From assembly GCA_003255025.1 (NCBI GenBank), contig QANY01013350.1:62001-126000 (forward strand): a DNA stretch of 64,000 nt. Reading direction: 5' to 3'. The notes under the pieces were generated by a model. That model did not search any database and was not told where the DNA came from. It worked only from the letters and a program-made list of their open reading frames with translations. Positions 32,913 to 46,400 of the stretch are shown here, piece after piece. A program made the translations under genes and the position numbers. Numbering within the stretch: the first letter of the stretch is position 1; each line of letters opens with the position of its first letter. This stretch comes from Datisca glomerata. Taxonomy: Eukaryota > Streptophyta > Magnoliopsida > Cucurbitales > Datiscaceae.

Positions 32913-35841
32913 ATGGACGGTTTGTCGTACCAACGCTTTCCGAAGGTGAAGATCCGAGAGCTAAAGGACGACTATGCGAAGTTTGAACTCCGTGACACTG
33001 ACGCAAGCATGGCCAATGCCCTCCGGCGCGTGATGATCGCAGAGGTGCCTACCATCGCTATCGACCTTGTCGAGATTGAAGTCAACTCCTCCGTCCTCAA
33101 TGATGAGTTTATTGCCCACAGGCTTGGGCTTATACCACTTACCAGCGAACGTGCTATGGCCATGCGCTTCTCTCGTGATTGTGATGCTTGCGATGGTGAC
33201 GGACAGTGCGAGTTCTGCTCTGTCGAGTTCCACCTCCGCGCCAAATGCCACTCTGACCAAACCCTAGACGTTACCAGCAAGGACCTTTATAGCTCCGATC
33301 ATACGGTTGTGCCTGTTGATTTTTCTGATTCTACGCCAGCTGGTGACGACTTGCCCGAGTCAAAGTACTCTCTCTCTCTCTCTGACTTTTGTTTATAGAC
33401 ATTGCAATTTCTGGCATTTTGTAGGGTTTTAGGGATTAAAGGCCGAGCTTTATTTATTGTTTAATATAAGACATTAATTTTTAAACTGTTGGAATTCGTT
33501 GACAATGTAATGCAACTAATTTTCGGAATGACCACCTCCTAATTTCTGAAAACTTGAGCTACTATGGTTAGCCATTAAGGAAAAGTCCAATTTTTCTCTG
33601 AGCATGGAAATGGTGTGAAAGAACTTTGTAATGTGGTTCCTTAGTAATTGCAATCGGAGAAAGGGTCCAAATTTTGATTTTTTACATCTTTCGTAACAAA
33701 TATATTTTACATGCAATACTAATCATTGTGTATTATTCAAATATAAAAAAAACTGGAAATACATATTCGCAAATTATATTGGATTAATGATGTAGGGGGA
33801 TAATCATCGTGAAGCTACGCCGGGGGCAAGAATTAAGGCTGAGAGCCATAGCCAGAAAGGGAATTGGCAAAGATCATGCGAAGTGGTCACCTGCCGCAAC
33901 TGTGACATTCATGTATGAGCCGAACATTCATATCAATGAAGACTTGATGGAGTCCTTGTCACTCGAGGAAAAGAAAAGTTGGGTTGACAGTTGTCCCACC
34001 AAAGTGTTTGACATTGACCCTCACACCCATCAGGTTTTTCCCTTATACATTTGATATTTTCTCTAGATCAAATTACGGCATTATTTCTTTCAATTGTCCA
34101 TTGGGGTAAGGTTGTCTGACGGTGGTAATTGCGATTGAATATCATAAAAAATGAGGTTACATTAGTTGTTTCAATTAAATAAGCCATGGGAGATAGTATT
34201 ATCCACTATAACTATCATCTGCAGGTTGCTTGAAGCTTTAGATATGCCAAGCAGACAAGTTTGAACGAAGTACGGTACATCAACGATAAATGAGTAACTC
34301 TCCCCATAATGTGCTTATGGAGTTAGAGAAGTCATATTTTAGATCATTCAAGGATACTTGATTCTAAAATGTGTAAGTGGAAAAGATTTTAGTGGCAAGT
34401 GTAATATTCAAGGACCTTTCTGTTGAAATTAAGTGTAAGTGACAACGTGAAACTATGTATAAAAGTTACCCTAGGTTGCTTATTGGGTAAATAAAGAATA
34501 CCTTGAATAAACAAAAAAATGCACAATTTCTAAAATTCATATATAAATTGAAGGACTGGCTCACTGATAAAAATAAATAAATCAAGAGATTGACTCGTAT
34601 ATCTCATTACCTTAATATTTTCTTGCGTTGAAGTTCGAACAACTGATGGGATCAAACTATGCATTACAAGGATGGATCAATGATTTCTTGCTTTGATTGT
34701 TGTTTTATTTCTTTTCCTTTCACCAACTCAGTTTTCTATTTTTCATATAGAGAAAAGGATTTAATTACATTATGTTATTGGGGCATCCTTTTTACTATTG
34801 AGCTTCTGGGTTTATTGTCTCCTTAATGTGTATACACTAGGCACTTCTTCATTAAACCAGTCTTGTTCCTGAGAAAGTCATTTCCCTTATCAATATCTTA
34901 AGAAAGTCATTAGTTTGCAGTTTGCACCAACGTGTTCTCCAATTCCTCCATCTACACAAGTTCAATCTGCTAAGTTAATCTATTTTAGACTTTTACTCTA
35001 TTGGCTTTCATTTAATATTTACTTGATAAGCTTCTACCTCTACAGCTTGTCGTTTATCATAAAAAGAAATATTGCTGCTAATTTGATAAGTCTAACTGCT
35101 TCAACTATATCAGAAACTTAGACTAACTGTGCTGTAAACTTTCTTTTGCTGTTTGACTCATTATGGGAGACATAAATTGCCAAAAGAGGGTCTGCCATAA
35201 AGATTGTGTGAGTCTGAGTTGTGTGGATGTAAAAATAGAATGACAACTAAGGCATGAGAGATTGGAGTTGGAGACTACTGTAATTGCCAAGTATAAGGCA
35301 TTGGCAGGAAACCTCCAACTCTGCGAATTGCAAATCATAGGTTGTTTGAGGTTGAATTTTTACGACTCTTAAGTTACAAGTGGTTTGGGCAGGGAGCACA
35401 CCATCTATTATGACTAAAATGTTTCTAAAAAGGTGGCTTTTGGCACTTGCTCATAAGTTGAGATTATATGTTGGGATTTCTTCGGAATGTACGAATAGTG
35501 GTAGTTTCTGGCCTGGGCCTAGGATCTGCCATTTAATTTCTCTCTTCCTCTATGTGCATGTATGTCAGGTCGTAGTGGTTGATCCTGAGGCATATACCTA
35601 TGATGAGGAGGTGATCAAGAATGCAGAAGCTATCGGTAAACCTGGACTCGTGGATATATCTGCCAAAGAAGACAGTTTTATTTTCACAGTTGAATCTACC
35701 GGTGCCATCAAAGCTTCTCAGTTGGTACTGAATGCCATAGAGATCCTAAAACAAAAACTGGATGCAGTGCGCCTCTCGGAGGACACGGTGGAAGCAGATG
35801 ATCAGTTTGGTGAGCTAGGTGCACATATGCGGGGAGGCTGA
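32913..35841 (+). CDS. NRPB3: RNA polymerase II/IV/V subunit 3 (RPB3), three exons, 320 aa
   Basis: RPB3 is the alpha-like subunit that pairs with RPB11 to nucleate assembly of nuclear RNA polymerase II (and the plant polymerases IV and V). Predicted exons are 32913-33364, 33796-34033 and 35569-35841, all with GT-AG borders and matching phases (2, 0). They give 320 residues; the Arabidopsis protein has about 319. Residues 1-40 hold the alpha-family dimerisation motif ([13 protein letters not shown]). C90, C93, C99 and C102 form the zinc site of RPB3. Exon 2 starts [22 protein letters not shown]. Exon 3 encodes [14 protein letters not shown] and the conserved end [10 protein letters not shown]. 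No frameshift or lost residue is visible, so the gene looks functional. Start chosen at [14 protein letters not shown], the family's N-terminus. Confidence 0.96.
33365..33795 (+). other. NRPB3 intron 1
   Basis: 431 bp, GTACTC...TGTAG. It begins with a CT microsatellite. Translation through it adds only about a dozen residues before a stop. No other gene inside. Confidence 0.85.
34034..35568 (+). other. NRPB3 intron 2
   Basis: 1,535 bp, GTTTTT...GTCAG, AT-rich. Frames at 34,915-35,121 and 35,380 onwards are chance openings. No transposon recognised. Confidence 0.85.
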
Positions 35842-36965
35842 TTCAGTATAGACCAGGGGCCATTTTATGTCACAAGGAGGTCTTGGTTTACTACCATTTT
35901 GCTTTCTTTGACTTATGGTGTGCTGTATTAACTGCATATACTTGTTTAACTGTACTCTTTTTACTTACTAGCATGGTCTTAGCTTCTGGATGTATTTATC
36001 TCAGATTCTCTGTGGAACTTCTTATTACTTGCCTTAGTCGTCCTGCCAAATCGAACATTGTCAGCATAGCCACTACACATGTTATCCTTGGTTCTGTTTC
36101 TCCAATCTTGCACACACTGAGGTGCTCTCTCTGTTGCGAACATTGGTATGCTACCTTGTTTTCTTTTAAAATCTGTTCTGACTACTGATGCTCTATCCCT
36201 TCTTCTACTGCTAGCAAGTTGTACATCTTAATTATCTACCATCTTCCTTCAGAAATCTATGCTAATAACTGCATATCGAGTGGTGATTCATGATCCAAAC
36301 AGTTAGATTTCAACAGTTCGACTCTTGAGGATTTCTTTTGTTCATAGCCATTTTGTAAGTAACCAGAAACTGTTTGTCAGAATTATGAGGAGTATGGTAT
36401 TTATCAGATACAGGGAACTGTTTGTCAGTGTTTACAAAAGAAAAGGGCCTGAACTGAGTTTGTCTAAAGTGAAGTGGTTTGATATGTATGAGTAGGCCCT
36501 CATGAATCTTGGATAGGTGACTCTCTTATCTTGTAGATTGGCATGAGAGATTACCTAGACCATTGTTTCCATCTTTTCAGTTATTTGGACGATATTTTGA
36601 TTAAGTTTGAAGGACGGTCTGCAATGATCTGCTATGGTGTTCTTTTACACCTTAGTTGATGCCTTCTGCATTATTTTAGGTAGAGACAAGAGGGTAGACC
36701 ATGTTATTAGAAGTTAACTGCATCCTGCTGAGTACTTGTTATTGAAACCATGCTGTTAACTACACTTCTTACAGACTCTAAGACTTCAACAATTTTTTGG
36801 GACCTCTGATATTTGTCCCGACAAGAGTCGCATGTCTCCTCGTTGCTATTTAAATCGTCCTTCATTCAATTATTAGTGTGGGGTTTTAAGTAACATGGTT
36901 TCACATGGATAATGACGGAGGAATTAGGTGAATGTGACAAAGTTTCTCCAAAAATTGGTCTTTTA
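35842..36965. other. NRPB3 3' region
   Basis: T-rich sequence typical of a plant 3' UTR for the first few hundred bases. I could not pick a single polyadenylation signal. No further gene up to the MITE. Confidence 0.55.
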
Positions 36966-37853
36966 GGTCTCGTTTGGTAGTCATAATAGTACCGGATAAT
37001 ACTGTATTATATTAATTAGATTGGACTGTATTGTATTGTATTAGATTAAGTAATACAGTTCAATGTTTGATGTTGTATCTGTTAAAAATTATACTATTTG
37101 TACATTGTTTGGAACATGATAATATTAAATTGTAAAATTGTTATTTATTATTTATTCTTAAAGTTACATGTTATTTTATATTTCAGATCACAAAAATATT
37201 CTACATTTTCAAGTAGACATTATATTTCATAATATTAATAGATACAATTAATTATTAAATAAAATATGAATATGAATATTAAATAAATACGTGAAAATGA
37301 GCTATCATAAGAAAATGGGAGAAATAGAGAGGATTTTTTTACTCTTAGTCTGGGGGAGGTTAGAACTTTTGTGAAAATGAGGTAAAAATATTTCAACCCC
37401 ATCCTATTTGATGTAATAGTAAATTAAAAATATTTTATTATATTTTGATAAATTTAAAATTTTGAATGAGACAAATAATATACAATTTTATTATTTTATA
37501 TATTTGAGGAGTGACAAACGGTATATATATTTAGTAATTTTATACATTTATGTAATTTTATAGATTGAAAGACGGGCAAGTAATATATTATTTTATAATT
37601 TTACATTTTATCTAGCTAATTGTATGTACAACATGAAAAAATAGAAATCTTCTAAAAAGTAAAATCGCCCTTACTCTTAGTCCCGTCAAGTCTCAGTGAT
37701 CAGGACTGTATTAGTTAATATGGTTATAGTAGTACTATTTAGCCTGATCATATTAACTAATCCAGACAGACTGTCAAACCAAACATGGGACATTACTGAA
37801 ATAATACCGTCTAGTCTTTTAATACTGTCCAATACTTGCAGTCAAATAAGGCC
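36966..37853. mobile_element. Tourist/PIF-Harbinger-like MITE, 888 bp
   Basis: The ends are imperfect inverted repeats: GGTCTCGTTTGGTAGTC at the left and, on the other strand, GGCCTTATTTGACTGC at the right, each followed inward by a TACTGTATTA- or CAGTATTA-like segment. TTA flanks both sides (36,963-36,965 and 37,854-37,856), the Harbinger-type duplication. The interior is AT-rich and non-coding. Confidence 0.75.
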
Positions 37854-38386
37854 TTAAAAGAATAGACTCAATTAGGTAAATAGACAATTATAGGAATATA
37901 AAGAAAAAAATTGCCCAAAAGTTGTAATTTATACAAATGGCTGAAATTTATAATGACTCATCCTTAAAACCTAAAAAATATAGTAAATATACAAAATTGC
38001 TCTCACTAATAAAAGACCATCACACAATCCTCGCGGACAATGTTGCGTAGTTTATAGACATATACTCTATGGTATATAATAATATATTAGTATATTTTTA
38101 CATATCATCAGTATATGTAATAACTAATCCGTATTAGCTAATCCAGGCAGACTGTCAAGCCAAACACGAGACATTACTGAAATAGTACCGTCTAGTCTTT
38201 TAATACTGTCCAATACTTGCAGTCAAATAAGGCCTTAAAAGAATAGGCTCAATTAGGTAAATAGACCATTATAGGAAAATAAAGAAAAAAATTGCCCAAA
38301 AGTTGTAATTTACACAAATGACTGAAATTTATAATGACACATCCTTAAAACCTAAAAATATAGTAAATATACAAAATTGCTCCCAC
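37752..38386. repeat. Direct duplication of the MITE right end plus flank (381-bp period)
   Basis: About 255 bp at 37,752-38,006 recurs at 38,133-38,386 with about 92% identity. Each copy holds the last ~100 bp of the MITE and about 150 bp of flank. The intervening 126 bp are TA-rich. The second copy ends where the hAT-like coding sequence begins. Confidence 0.85.
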
Positions 38387-40752
38387 AAAATTGCTTTCCG
38401 AAGGTGTAGGATGTTGCTTGCTAAAATGATCATCAAGGATGAATTATTCTTTAAGGTGGTAGAGGGTGAAGGGTTTTCTGAGTTTTGTCAGATGATGCAA
38501 CCTAAGTTTGTTATTCTCTCTAGGATGACTATTGCTAGAGATTGCTTTAAAGTCTTTATGTGAGAGAAAGCAAAATTGAAAAAGACTTTCTCAAGTAAAA
38601 ATCAGAGGTTGTGTCTTACCACTGATACTTGGTTGTCTTACCACTGATACTTGAACGTCCAAAATCTTAGTTACATGGTGCTCATTGAGCATTTTATTGA
38701 TGATGAGTGAAAATTGCATAAAAGGGTTATTAATTTTTGTCCATAAGGGGGAGTCGATTGGTATGACTATTGAGAATTGCTTGCTTGATTGGGGTATTGA
38801 AAGTGTTTTCACAATCACGGTTGATAATGCAAGTGCCAATGATGGTGTGATCAATTATTTGAGAAAGACGATTAGAAATTGGAATGAACATGTGTTGGAT
38901 GGGAAATTTATGCATGTTAGGTGTCGTGCACATATTTTGAATCTTATTGTGCGTGATAGCTTATGAGACCTCAATGACTCCATCATTCGAATCCGTAATG
39001 CGGTGAAATATGTGAGGTCTTCTCCTTCTCGGTTTCAAAAGTTTAAGACTTGTATTGAGGCTGCAAAAATACCTACATGTTGTATAGTTTCTCTAGATGT
39101 TACCACCAGATGGAATTCCACTTATTTAATGTTGGAGGTGGCTGAAAAGTATCAAAAGACATTTGAGTGGCTTGGAGAACAAGATGCACATTATTTGTTA
39201 GAGCTCCATGGAGATGAGAAAAAGCTTGGTCCTCCCAAAGATGAGGATTGGGATAATGCTCATGTGTTTATCAAGTTTTTAAAAGTTTTCTATCAAGTTT
39301 TTTGAAGATTTCTGGTTCATTAAGTATTATCGCGAATACGTATTTAATGCAATTTGTTTGATAGAAAGCATTATCCAAACTTATTCTACATCTAACAATT
39401 TTTTTGAAAAAAATGGCAAGTAGCATGAGAGCCAAGTAAGACAAATATTAGGGAGGGTCTGAAAAGGTAAACTATGTGTTGTATATGGTTGTTGTTCTTG
39501 ATCTATGTTATAAAATGAGATATGTGCAACATTGTGGTGAAGTTTTGTATGAACGTGATGTTGCCGTTGATATGAAAAAGAAGGTGGTGTCTACTTTGGA
39601 GAGATTATATGAGGAGTACAAAGTCAAATTTAAGGTTGATTTGAAACAAGAAGTGTAAAATGTTGGACAACCATCACAATCAGTTGAGAATGATGCTGGA
39701 ATTGATGATGACATTCAAGAACCATTTAATATTGACGTGGGATTTGATAAGACCATGCTTGAGGAAGATAACTTAGAAGTTAAGAATGAGATCGAGAGAT
39801 ACTTGTTAGAGCATTGTTTGAAACGGGATGAGAGTTTGGATATTCTTAATTGGTGGAAAGTAAAGTCTTCAAGATACAAAATCCTAAGCCTTATAGCTAG
39901 AGATGACTTGGCAATTCCTATCTCCACAGTTGTATCTGAGTCAACATTTAGTATCGGTGGTCGTATAGTGGATCCAATCTGCAGTTCATTGACTCCAAAA
40001 ATAGTTGAAGTTCTTATTTGTGCACAAAATTGGATCATAAGTAAATCAATGAATATTATTAATCTCAATGAGACGATACAAGAATGTGTTGAACTTGATG
40101 AAGGTAACTCAGTTTTGTGTTATTTATAATATTTTTTACTTACAAAGAATATATTCTACAAGTTTAATTTTTTCATGATTTTTTTAATAGAGTATGTTGA
40201 GTCTAGGATTACGAAGGTATGATGTTGTGTTGGCGGACATCATTAGAGATTGAAGATTGAAGAACCTTTGGTTTTAGTTTGTCATTTTAGTTTGCATTTT
40301 TCTTTGCGACAATGTTGTACTTTAATCGATTAGAACTTGAGAGTTACTCTTTATTTGTGTTATGTTTTGTTATGTTGTAGTTGGTATAATTGTGACTTGT
40401 AACTAATACCATTTGTGTGATTTATGAATCTATGATGAATTTGTTAATGTTTTTATTAAGATTTATGTGATTTATGATGAATTTGTTACTATTTTAGAGT
40501 GATTTTGTGATAGATTTGTGTGATTTTCCAGATTTTAGGTTGATAAAGTTCCAAATTTTACTATTTTAGGTTGAATTTTTGTTGAAAAAAATGAAAAATA
40601 GGTGTCACCGAACTGAAACTAACAGTTCGGTTTGATTCTTCTAGTCTTCATGGTTCAGTTCGGTTTGACAGATAGCCGAATCAAATGTTTTGGTTCAGTT
40701 CAATTTTAGATCATAAACTGAATCGAATCGAACCGAACCATATTCACCCCTA
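38387..40752 (+). pseudogene. hAT transposase relic
   Basis: hAT transposases (Ac/Tam3 type, RICESLEEPER group) cut and paste DNA. Plus-strand pieces: RRCRMLLAKMIIKDELFFKVVE (38,390-38,560); GWGIESVFTITVDNASANDG-like and FMHVRCRAHILNLIVRD, the central catalytic D region (about 38,780-38,960); DVTTRWNSTYLMLEVAEKY (39,090-39,150); and the C-terminal dimerisation domain at 39,737-40,129 (LNWWKVKSSRYKILSLIARD, PISTVVSESTFSIGGRI, SLTPKIVEVLICAQNW). Stops and frameshifts separate the pieces and the N-terminal BED finger is missing. The 3' side ends in GGTTCGGTT-rich DNA and CACCCCTA at about 40,745-40,752, a typical hAT terminus. I found no left terminus. Confidence 0.88.
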
Positions 40753-42450
40753 CTTAAAATAACTTAATCCCCTAATTTTTTCTAAAAGAATAGTAAGGCA
40801 TAAGCCCAATATTAAGGCATGAGGCTTATGCCTTGAGGCTTACTTCGATTTGCGATTGTAGAAAAATAGCTCAATGGTTACACCCTGAGATAGAAGGAAG
40901 AAGTTAAAACCTTTGATCCTTAATTATTATTAATTTTTTATATTTTGATTACTGTTTTGATTGCATTCCCTTTTCTTATAATTTGTTTATGTCAATTTGC
41001 ATGTCTTTTAATCCCTGAAGGAAAGAAGAAAACCATATTCCAAAGAGGCATACTTTTTTTTTCTTTATGTACTTCTTTACAACACCCTTTACCCATTTAA
41101 CAACAAAAGTTTATAGATCTAATTACAAACATGAATAACATGAATAACATTATATCTATCAACAAGTACGTATATAAAATCCTAACTTGAAGTTCATATT
41201 AATTATTCTCTTCTAAAATAAATAATATGTAATTTACATGTTAATATCATAAATCACGCAAGTCTAACCAGGACAACAAGTATCGTCGGATGTAGAGCAG
41301 AAGGAACTAGCACAACCATGCGCTTGCCTTCTACCTTCGAGTAAAATCCTTGAGAGGGGAGTCCTATTAGTTCATACTAACCCTATTAGCATTATCATAA
41401 AAGTAACGATCACAAATAGGTAATGTTGAAAAAAATCATAAAAAATAGTCACAAGTATAAAAAAACATTAAAAAAACATACTCACTGCACGTGCCCAAAA
41501 AAAACGCGTGACCAAAAAAATTTTCAGCGCCAACCCACAGAAAACTGCTCCAGCATCAAATTATTTATAAAATATGTACTATAGATATATATACACTTTC
41601 TAAAACTGCACTTAATTTCTTTGAGCGCGGGAGTCAGTTTTTTGTGTCGTTTTTTTTTAATTTGGGGTGGCTATTTTTAATTCTTCTTTCAACCTTAGCT
41701 ATTTTTAATTTTTGAAAAAAGTACACGGACACCCTTGTGGTTTGCTTAAAAAACACATACATGTAATTTCAGAGAAGACACAAACCTCCATTAACATTTT
41801 ATTTTGTTGACAAAAAATTTAAAAGCGTTAAAATTTTCTAATTAACAATGTTAATTTTTTAAAAAAAATACTAAGAATACCCTTAATCAACCCTTTTGCT
41901 AACGAGTTTAGGGACATATCAAACTCAGATTTTAGGTTATATCAAACACACCCTTTGATATAACTTAGAAAATGAGAACATCCTCGAGTCTAGGTGTTTG
42001 GGTCTCGGGTGTGGGTGCACATGTCTCGGGTGAGAGTCAAAATCTAATGTTATTTTACTCATTTCATTTTAAAATCAAACTATTTATAATAGCTAGATTT
42101 ATTTATCTTTTCTAAAATTACAGGATATACATGTTTTTTAGGCAAATCTCATAGGTGTCTCTGTACCTTTTCTTTTATTTTTTCTGTATAGTGGTCTAAC
42201 CTTGATGGTCACCCTTTTCGCAATGTGTCAAAGCCCATGAAGAAAAGTTGGAGACAAACGCCTTGGCCACCATCAACAGAGTTATCTTGTTTTTACTAAA
42301 TCTTTTCAATTTTTTCTCTCTCAACTTCCCAATTTACAATATATAATCTTATAGTTTTCCCTCATATCCATGGTTGATATCTTGTGGGAATGCGAGAATT
42401 AAAAATATGGGTATTGAAAAGGCTAACAAGCTCAGCACCGAAGTCAAACA

Positions 42451-42452
<2 letters not shown>
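40753..42452. other. Intergenic DNA without recognised genes
   Basis: AT-rich. It contains a 12-bp hairpin at 40,795-40,834 (AAGGCATAAGCC with GGCTTATGCCTT) and a TAGCTCAATGG box at 40,867. No coding signal. Confidence 0.55.

Positions 42453-42493
<41 letters not shown>
42453..42493. repeat. (TA)n microsatellite
   Basis: About twenty uninterrupted TA units. Confidence 0.9.
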
Positions 42494-42496
<3 letters not shown>

Positions 42497-43231
42497 TAAA
42501 GGACTAGAATAAGAGATACAAGGCTTAAGAACTCACTACTCTAAAGAATACACCGAAGAGATGCATAGTTTGATAAGAGAAGGAACACATCTCTCAAAAT
42601 ACTTGTATTCTTGATTGTCAAAGGCTCACATTGCAAGGGCTATTTATAATGAAGGCTTGGAACATCCCTCCAAGCATAGATAATTTTCAAGGTGATATTA
42701 TAACAGCTTGAAACTGATTGAGATTACTTTAAGATTTTATGCAAAAGTCATGGAAGCTAGGTCAATTTCTCTTTTAAAATTAAGAGTGCAAGTCAAATTT
42801 AAACATAATTTTACTCAATTCAAATCATTTATTAAGTTTTCACAAGAACGATTCAAAGCTAAAATTTTGAGGACCCAATATACAAATAAAAGCGGAAATG
42901 ATGAAAAGTTAAAGAAAAACAATTAAACGAAGCGAATATAAAAGAAAACTTATTGACTCTTGTTTCGTGCCAGAGACTTTAAATTTCATTTATATCGAAC
43001 GCATCATCATCTGAAAATTTTAGATTAAAATGAAGCGAGTACAAAAGATATACTCAATAAGTAAAACTTTATATACATAACATCACTACAATTGCAATCA
43101 CATATGGTACAAGTACATATCATTCGTTCAGAACTTTCAAATCTTTATTACAGAGTTCGCTGGCCAACTTGCATTAGAGCTTGTCACCACACCCAGAACA
43201 GAACATAAATTACTAATCGGTAATTGTTAGC

Positions 43232-43421
43232 TTGTGAGGTACGTACAAGTTACATTCCCCACGATTACCACTCCGCACCCTCGAAAAGGTGGAACCAGAA
43301 ATCATATAATCTCCCACAATATTAGACTGTGAAGTACGTACAAGTGACATTTCTCACGAGTATCATGCTGTACCTCTGAGAATGTGGGACCATAAATTAT
43401 ACAGTCTCTCACAAGTCTAAC
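43232..43421. repeat. 95-bp tandem duplication, diverged
   Basis: GTACGTACAAG recurs at 43,239 and 43,334. The two 95-bp units share their general course (CACGA, then ATAATCTC- or ACAGTCTC-type motifs) at roughly 70-75% identity. Non-coding. Confidence 0.6.
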
Positions 43422-46400
43422 CAAAGCATATACACAAACCCTCCGAAGGATAAGGTAAATAGAGATTTTCCCCGAACGATAAGGCAAATATAGCACAATA
43501 GTGGGTACGTGACTCTAATTGCACATACTATTTTCTTTACATCTTCATGCAACATTCTTTCTTATCTTATAACATGTATTACATTCAAAAATCAAGATTT
43601 ACACAGCACAAGAACATCATAAGATAACCTATAACAACACTAAAAGATGTATTACAAAATAATAATCATCACAGAGAAAATAAATAGTTTATTCTTAAAT
43701 TTTCAGATAAACATACACACATTTATATATGTAAAATTTCACTTATCTGATCGCTTGGTAAGAAAATTTACATATCGCTCTTGATGGGACTACCATTCTA
43801 GATTTTAGGTTATAGTGGACTAACGTTCAAGTATTTTGTTTGTATTGTTTATTCATTTGGACTTTAAACCCACTAGTAGTTTTGGGTATTAAGTTGGACT
43901 CAATCATCTGGAAGATGGGCTTGTATAGTCTTTGCTATATGTCTCTGGTCCAACTTTAAGGTACCTTATGGGAATTGTTATAGGCAAAGAAATCTTAAAC
44001 ACTTTATTGGGAAAAAAAGGAACAAGAAGAAAAGAATGGTTGATATTGTAAGGACACTATAGCCTGTGAAAAGATACCCAAATCTTTGTCTGAGAAGCCA
44101 GACATGCTTGCAGAATGGTAGCCAAATTTCACAGATTTGGGACATGCCACTGCCACCACCTGAGCACATCTAAAACTCCTCTTGTCCTTTTCTTCTGACC
44201 CTGTAAAGCGACTCTTGAGGTCCTAAACACAACCAACTTTGTTTTTTCACAATAAATTTCACCCCTTTAGAGAGAAGATAAAAGTATTTATTTTAGTAAT
44301 AGCCCAATTGAATTACTATCTCATATATGATATAACCTACCTCACTCGAAAGGACCACCTAATCTCCACCCTGCTAAAAAAAATTGAATGCTTCTGTCTA
44401 CTTCTTTAACATTTTCTTTAAATGAGACATTACATTACATGTATGGTGGGTACAGCTTTTTCTGGGCATCTCAATCAAGGGTCACTCTTAGATTTATTTG
44501 GATATCTTAAAACATCAGATGACTTAGACATCCAAATATTTATTGACTCCCAGAATTTGTCTATTTGAATTAGGCGAACATATCAATTCATTCTTTGTTT
44601 GCTTGAGCTGCTTTACTTGTTTGTTCTGTTTGAGGAATCTTAATGAAACTGCAACAAGATTATGTTTCATTAATATGCAACCTTTTAAAGCAAGTAATTC
44701 ACCATCGTAAAGAAGCTGATTGTTGTAAAAAATGAGATTGGTTGTGTTCTGTCAAAAAACAACCAATTGGTTTAAGTTTTTGGCTGCACATATAATATTG
44801 TTGACCAGTTTGAATGAGAATTACAATATCATCACATTGGATGCTGAATGTCCAATATCAAACATAACTGTTTGAATTGAACAGAAGGGATAAAGAAAGA
44901 AGAAGAGAGAGGGTCAGTAATTTGGTTCACGCATTGGATGTGCAAAGGCCAGGCCAGGCTATTTGACAGGTATTTGGGTCCTCCTGCATTCTGATTCTGA
45001 TCTGATACTCTTTAGGATATTGGATTTTTCTGAGTACTGTGAAATCTGGGACCATATGGGTTATTAGTTCTTGTGAATTTATTACACATTGTTCCATTCC
45101 TAGTTGGCCTAATCATGAATTGTGGTAGCAGAAGTTTCCAACAGGCTAGAATTTCCAATGTTTCAGTAACTCAACTGAGTAAAAAAGAAAAAATAATCAG
45201 TATCTGTTTTGGAAATGGATTTAATCTAAACTGTTTTGATTTGTTGTTCTAATCACACTCTTAACTATTCTTCTCTTTGTTTGGGTCAAAATGGTAGTTT
45301 CATGACCTGACTAAGCATCATTCTTTTTTTGCCAGTTGTCTAACAGTCAACATAAAGATAAAGTTTAGTGCAGCTTTCACTCAAATATGTCAAAACAATT
45401 CCCTAAGACCACAGATGAAAAAAACAGTTTCTTTATGATTCCCTCATAGTGTCATGATTTTTCACCTGATAATGTTACTATCTTTCATCTATTCTTTGGA
45501 TTAATCACACCTTTTACCGACGAGTGCTGCATTTTGTAAGTTATTTTTATAAAATATTACACCAACTTCACTTTTATTTTACCTTCGATTACATGCACGC
45601 TTATTTTAATGTTAAAATTAACACCGACATTCTCTTTAGTTTCATTTAAAAAATTAGGGTTGGAAGACTCTTCAGAAAGAAAAACACGAAATTAGGATTC
45701 TTGGAATATTTTAATGAAATGTGACATTTTTCATAAGAGAAAAACTAAAGTTATCTCGCGCTAGATCTTGATCTAGCAAAAGTTTATGCTAGACCATGAT
45801 CTAATATTCCAACGTTAATATTAACATTTATTACAACACAGTCTAACGATCAAGTTCAACAGAAAAGTTCTAAATCAAAGTGCCTTGAAAAAAATATCAA
45901 ATTTCATTAAGAAAAATTCATGGTCCTAATTTTGTTTTTTCTTTATTAAGGGTCTCTTATTTAATTTTCTCTCTTTTAATTAACCAACACATAAGTCCAT
46001 AAAATGCTTTTATTCCCCAAAATATCCCCGATTGCTATTTTGATACAGAATTAATACCCATATGTCAGTATTATTTTTTTCATATTCTTAATTTTATTTG
46101 CTTTTAACCGACTTGTGCATATAAATGTTTGAAAATATGTCTAAGCATTCTTTTTCTATTTAGCCGAAACTTAAAATTTTGATCAATAAATAGTAAGATA
46201 TTAATTAAAAAAATATAATTTTACCTTTACCAAGGGCGAGGAGAGAGTCTTATGCAATTTTCAAAACTAGAGTTGTTTGTATAATTAAGCCAAAACACTA
46301 GGGATGGTGATGTAATATACCCAAATCTTTATATATATAAGCACTTCTTTACGTGTGGTATATCACTTATAATAGAAACAAGCAAGATACAGATTTTGTG

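Noticed and set aside
32961..33280. Open frames on the minus strand and in other plus frames across NRPB3 exon 1
   Set aside because: They are shadows of the strongly conserved RPB3 frame, with no family resemblance.
43978..44169. 63-residue minus-strand frame with hydrophobic end
   Set aside because: Short, with no homology that I recognise and no promoter or splice context.
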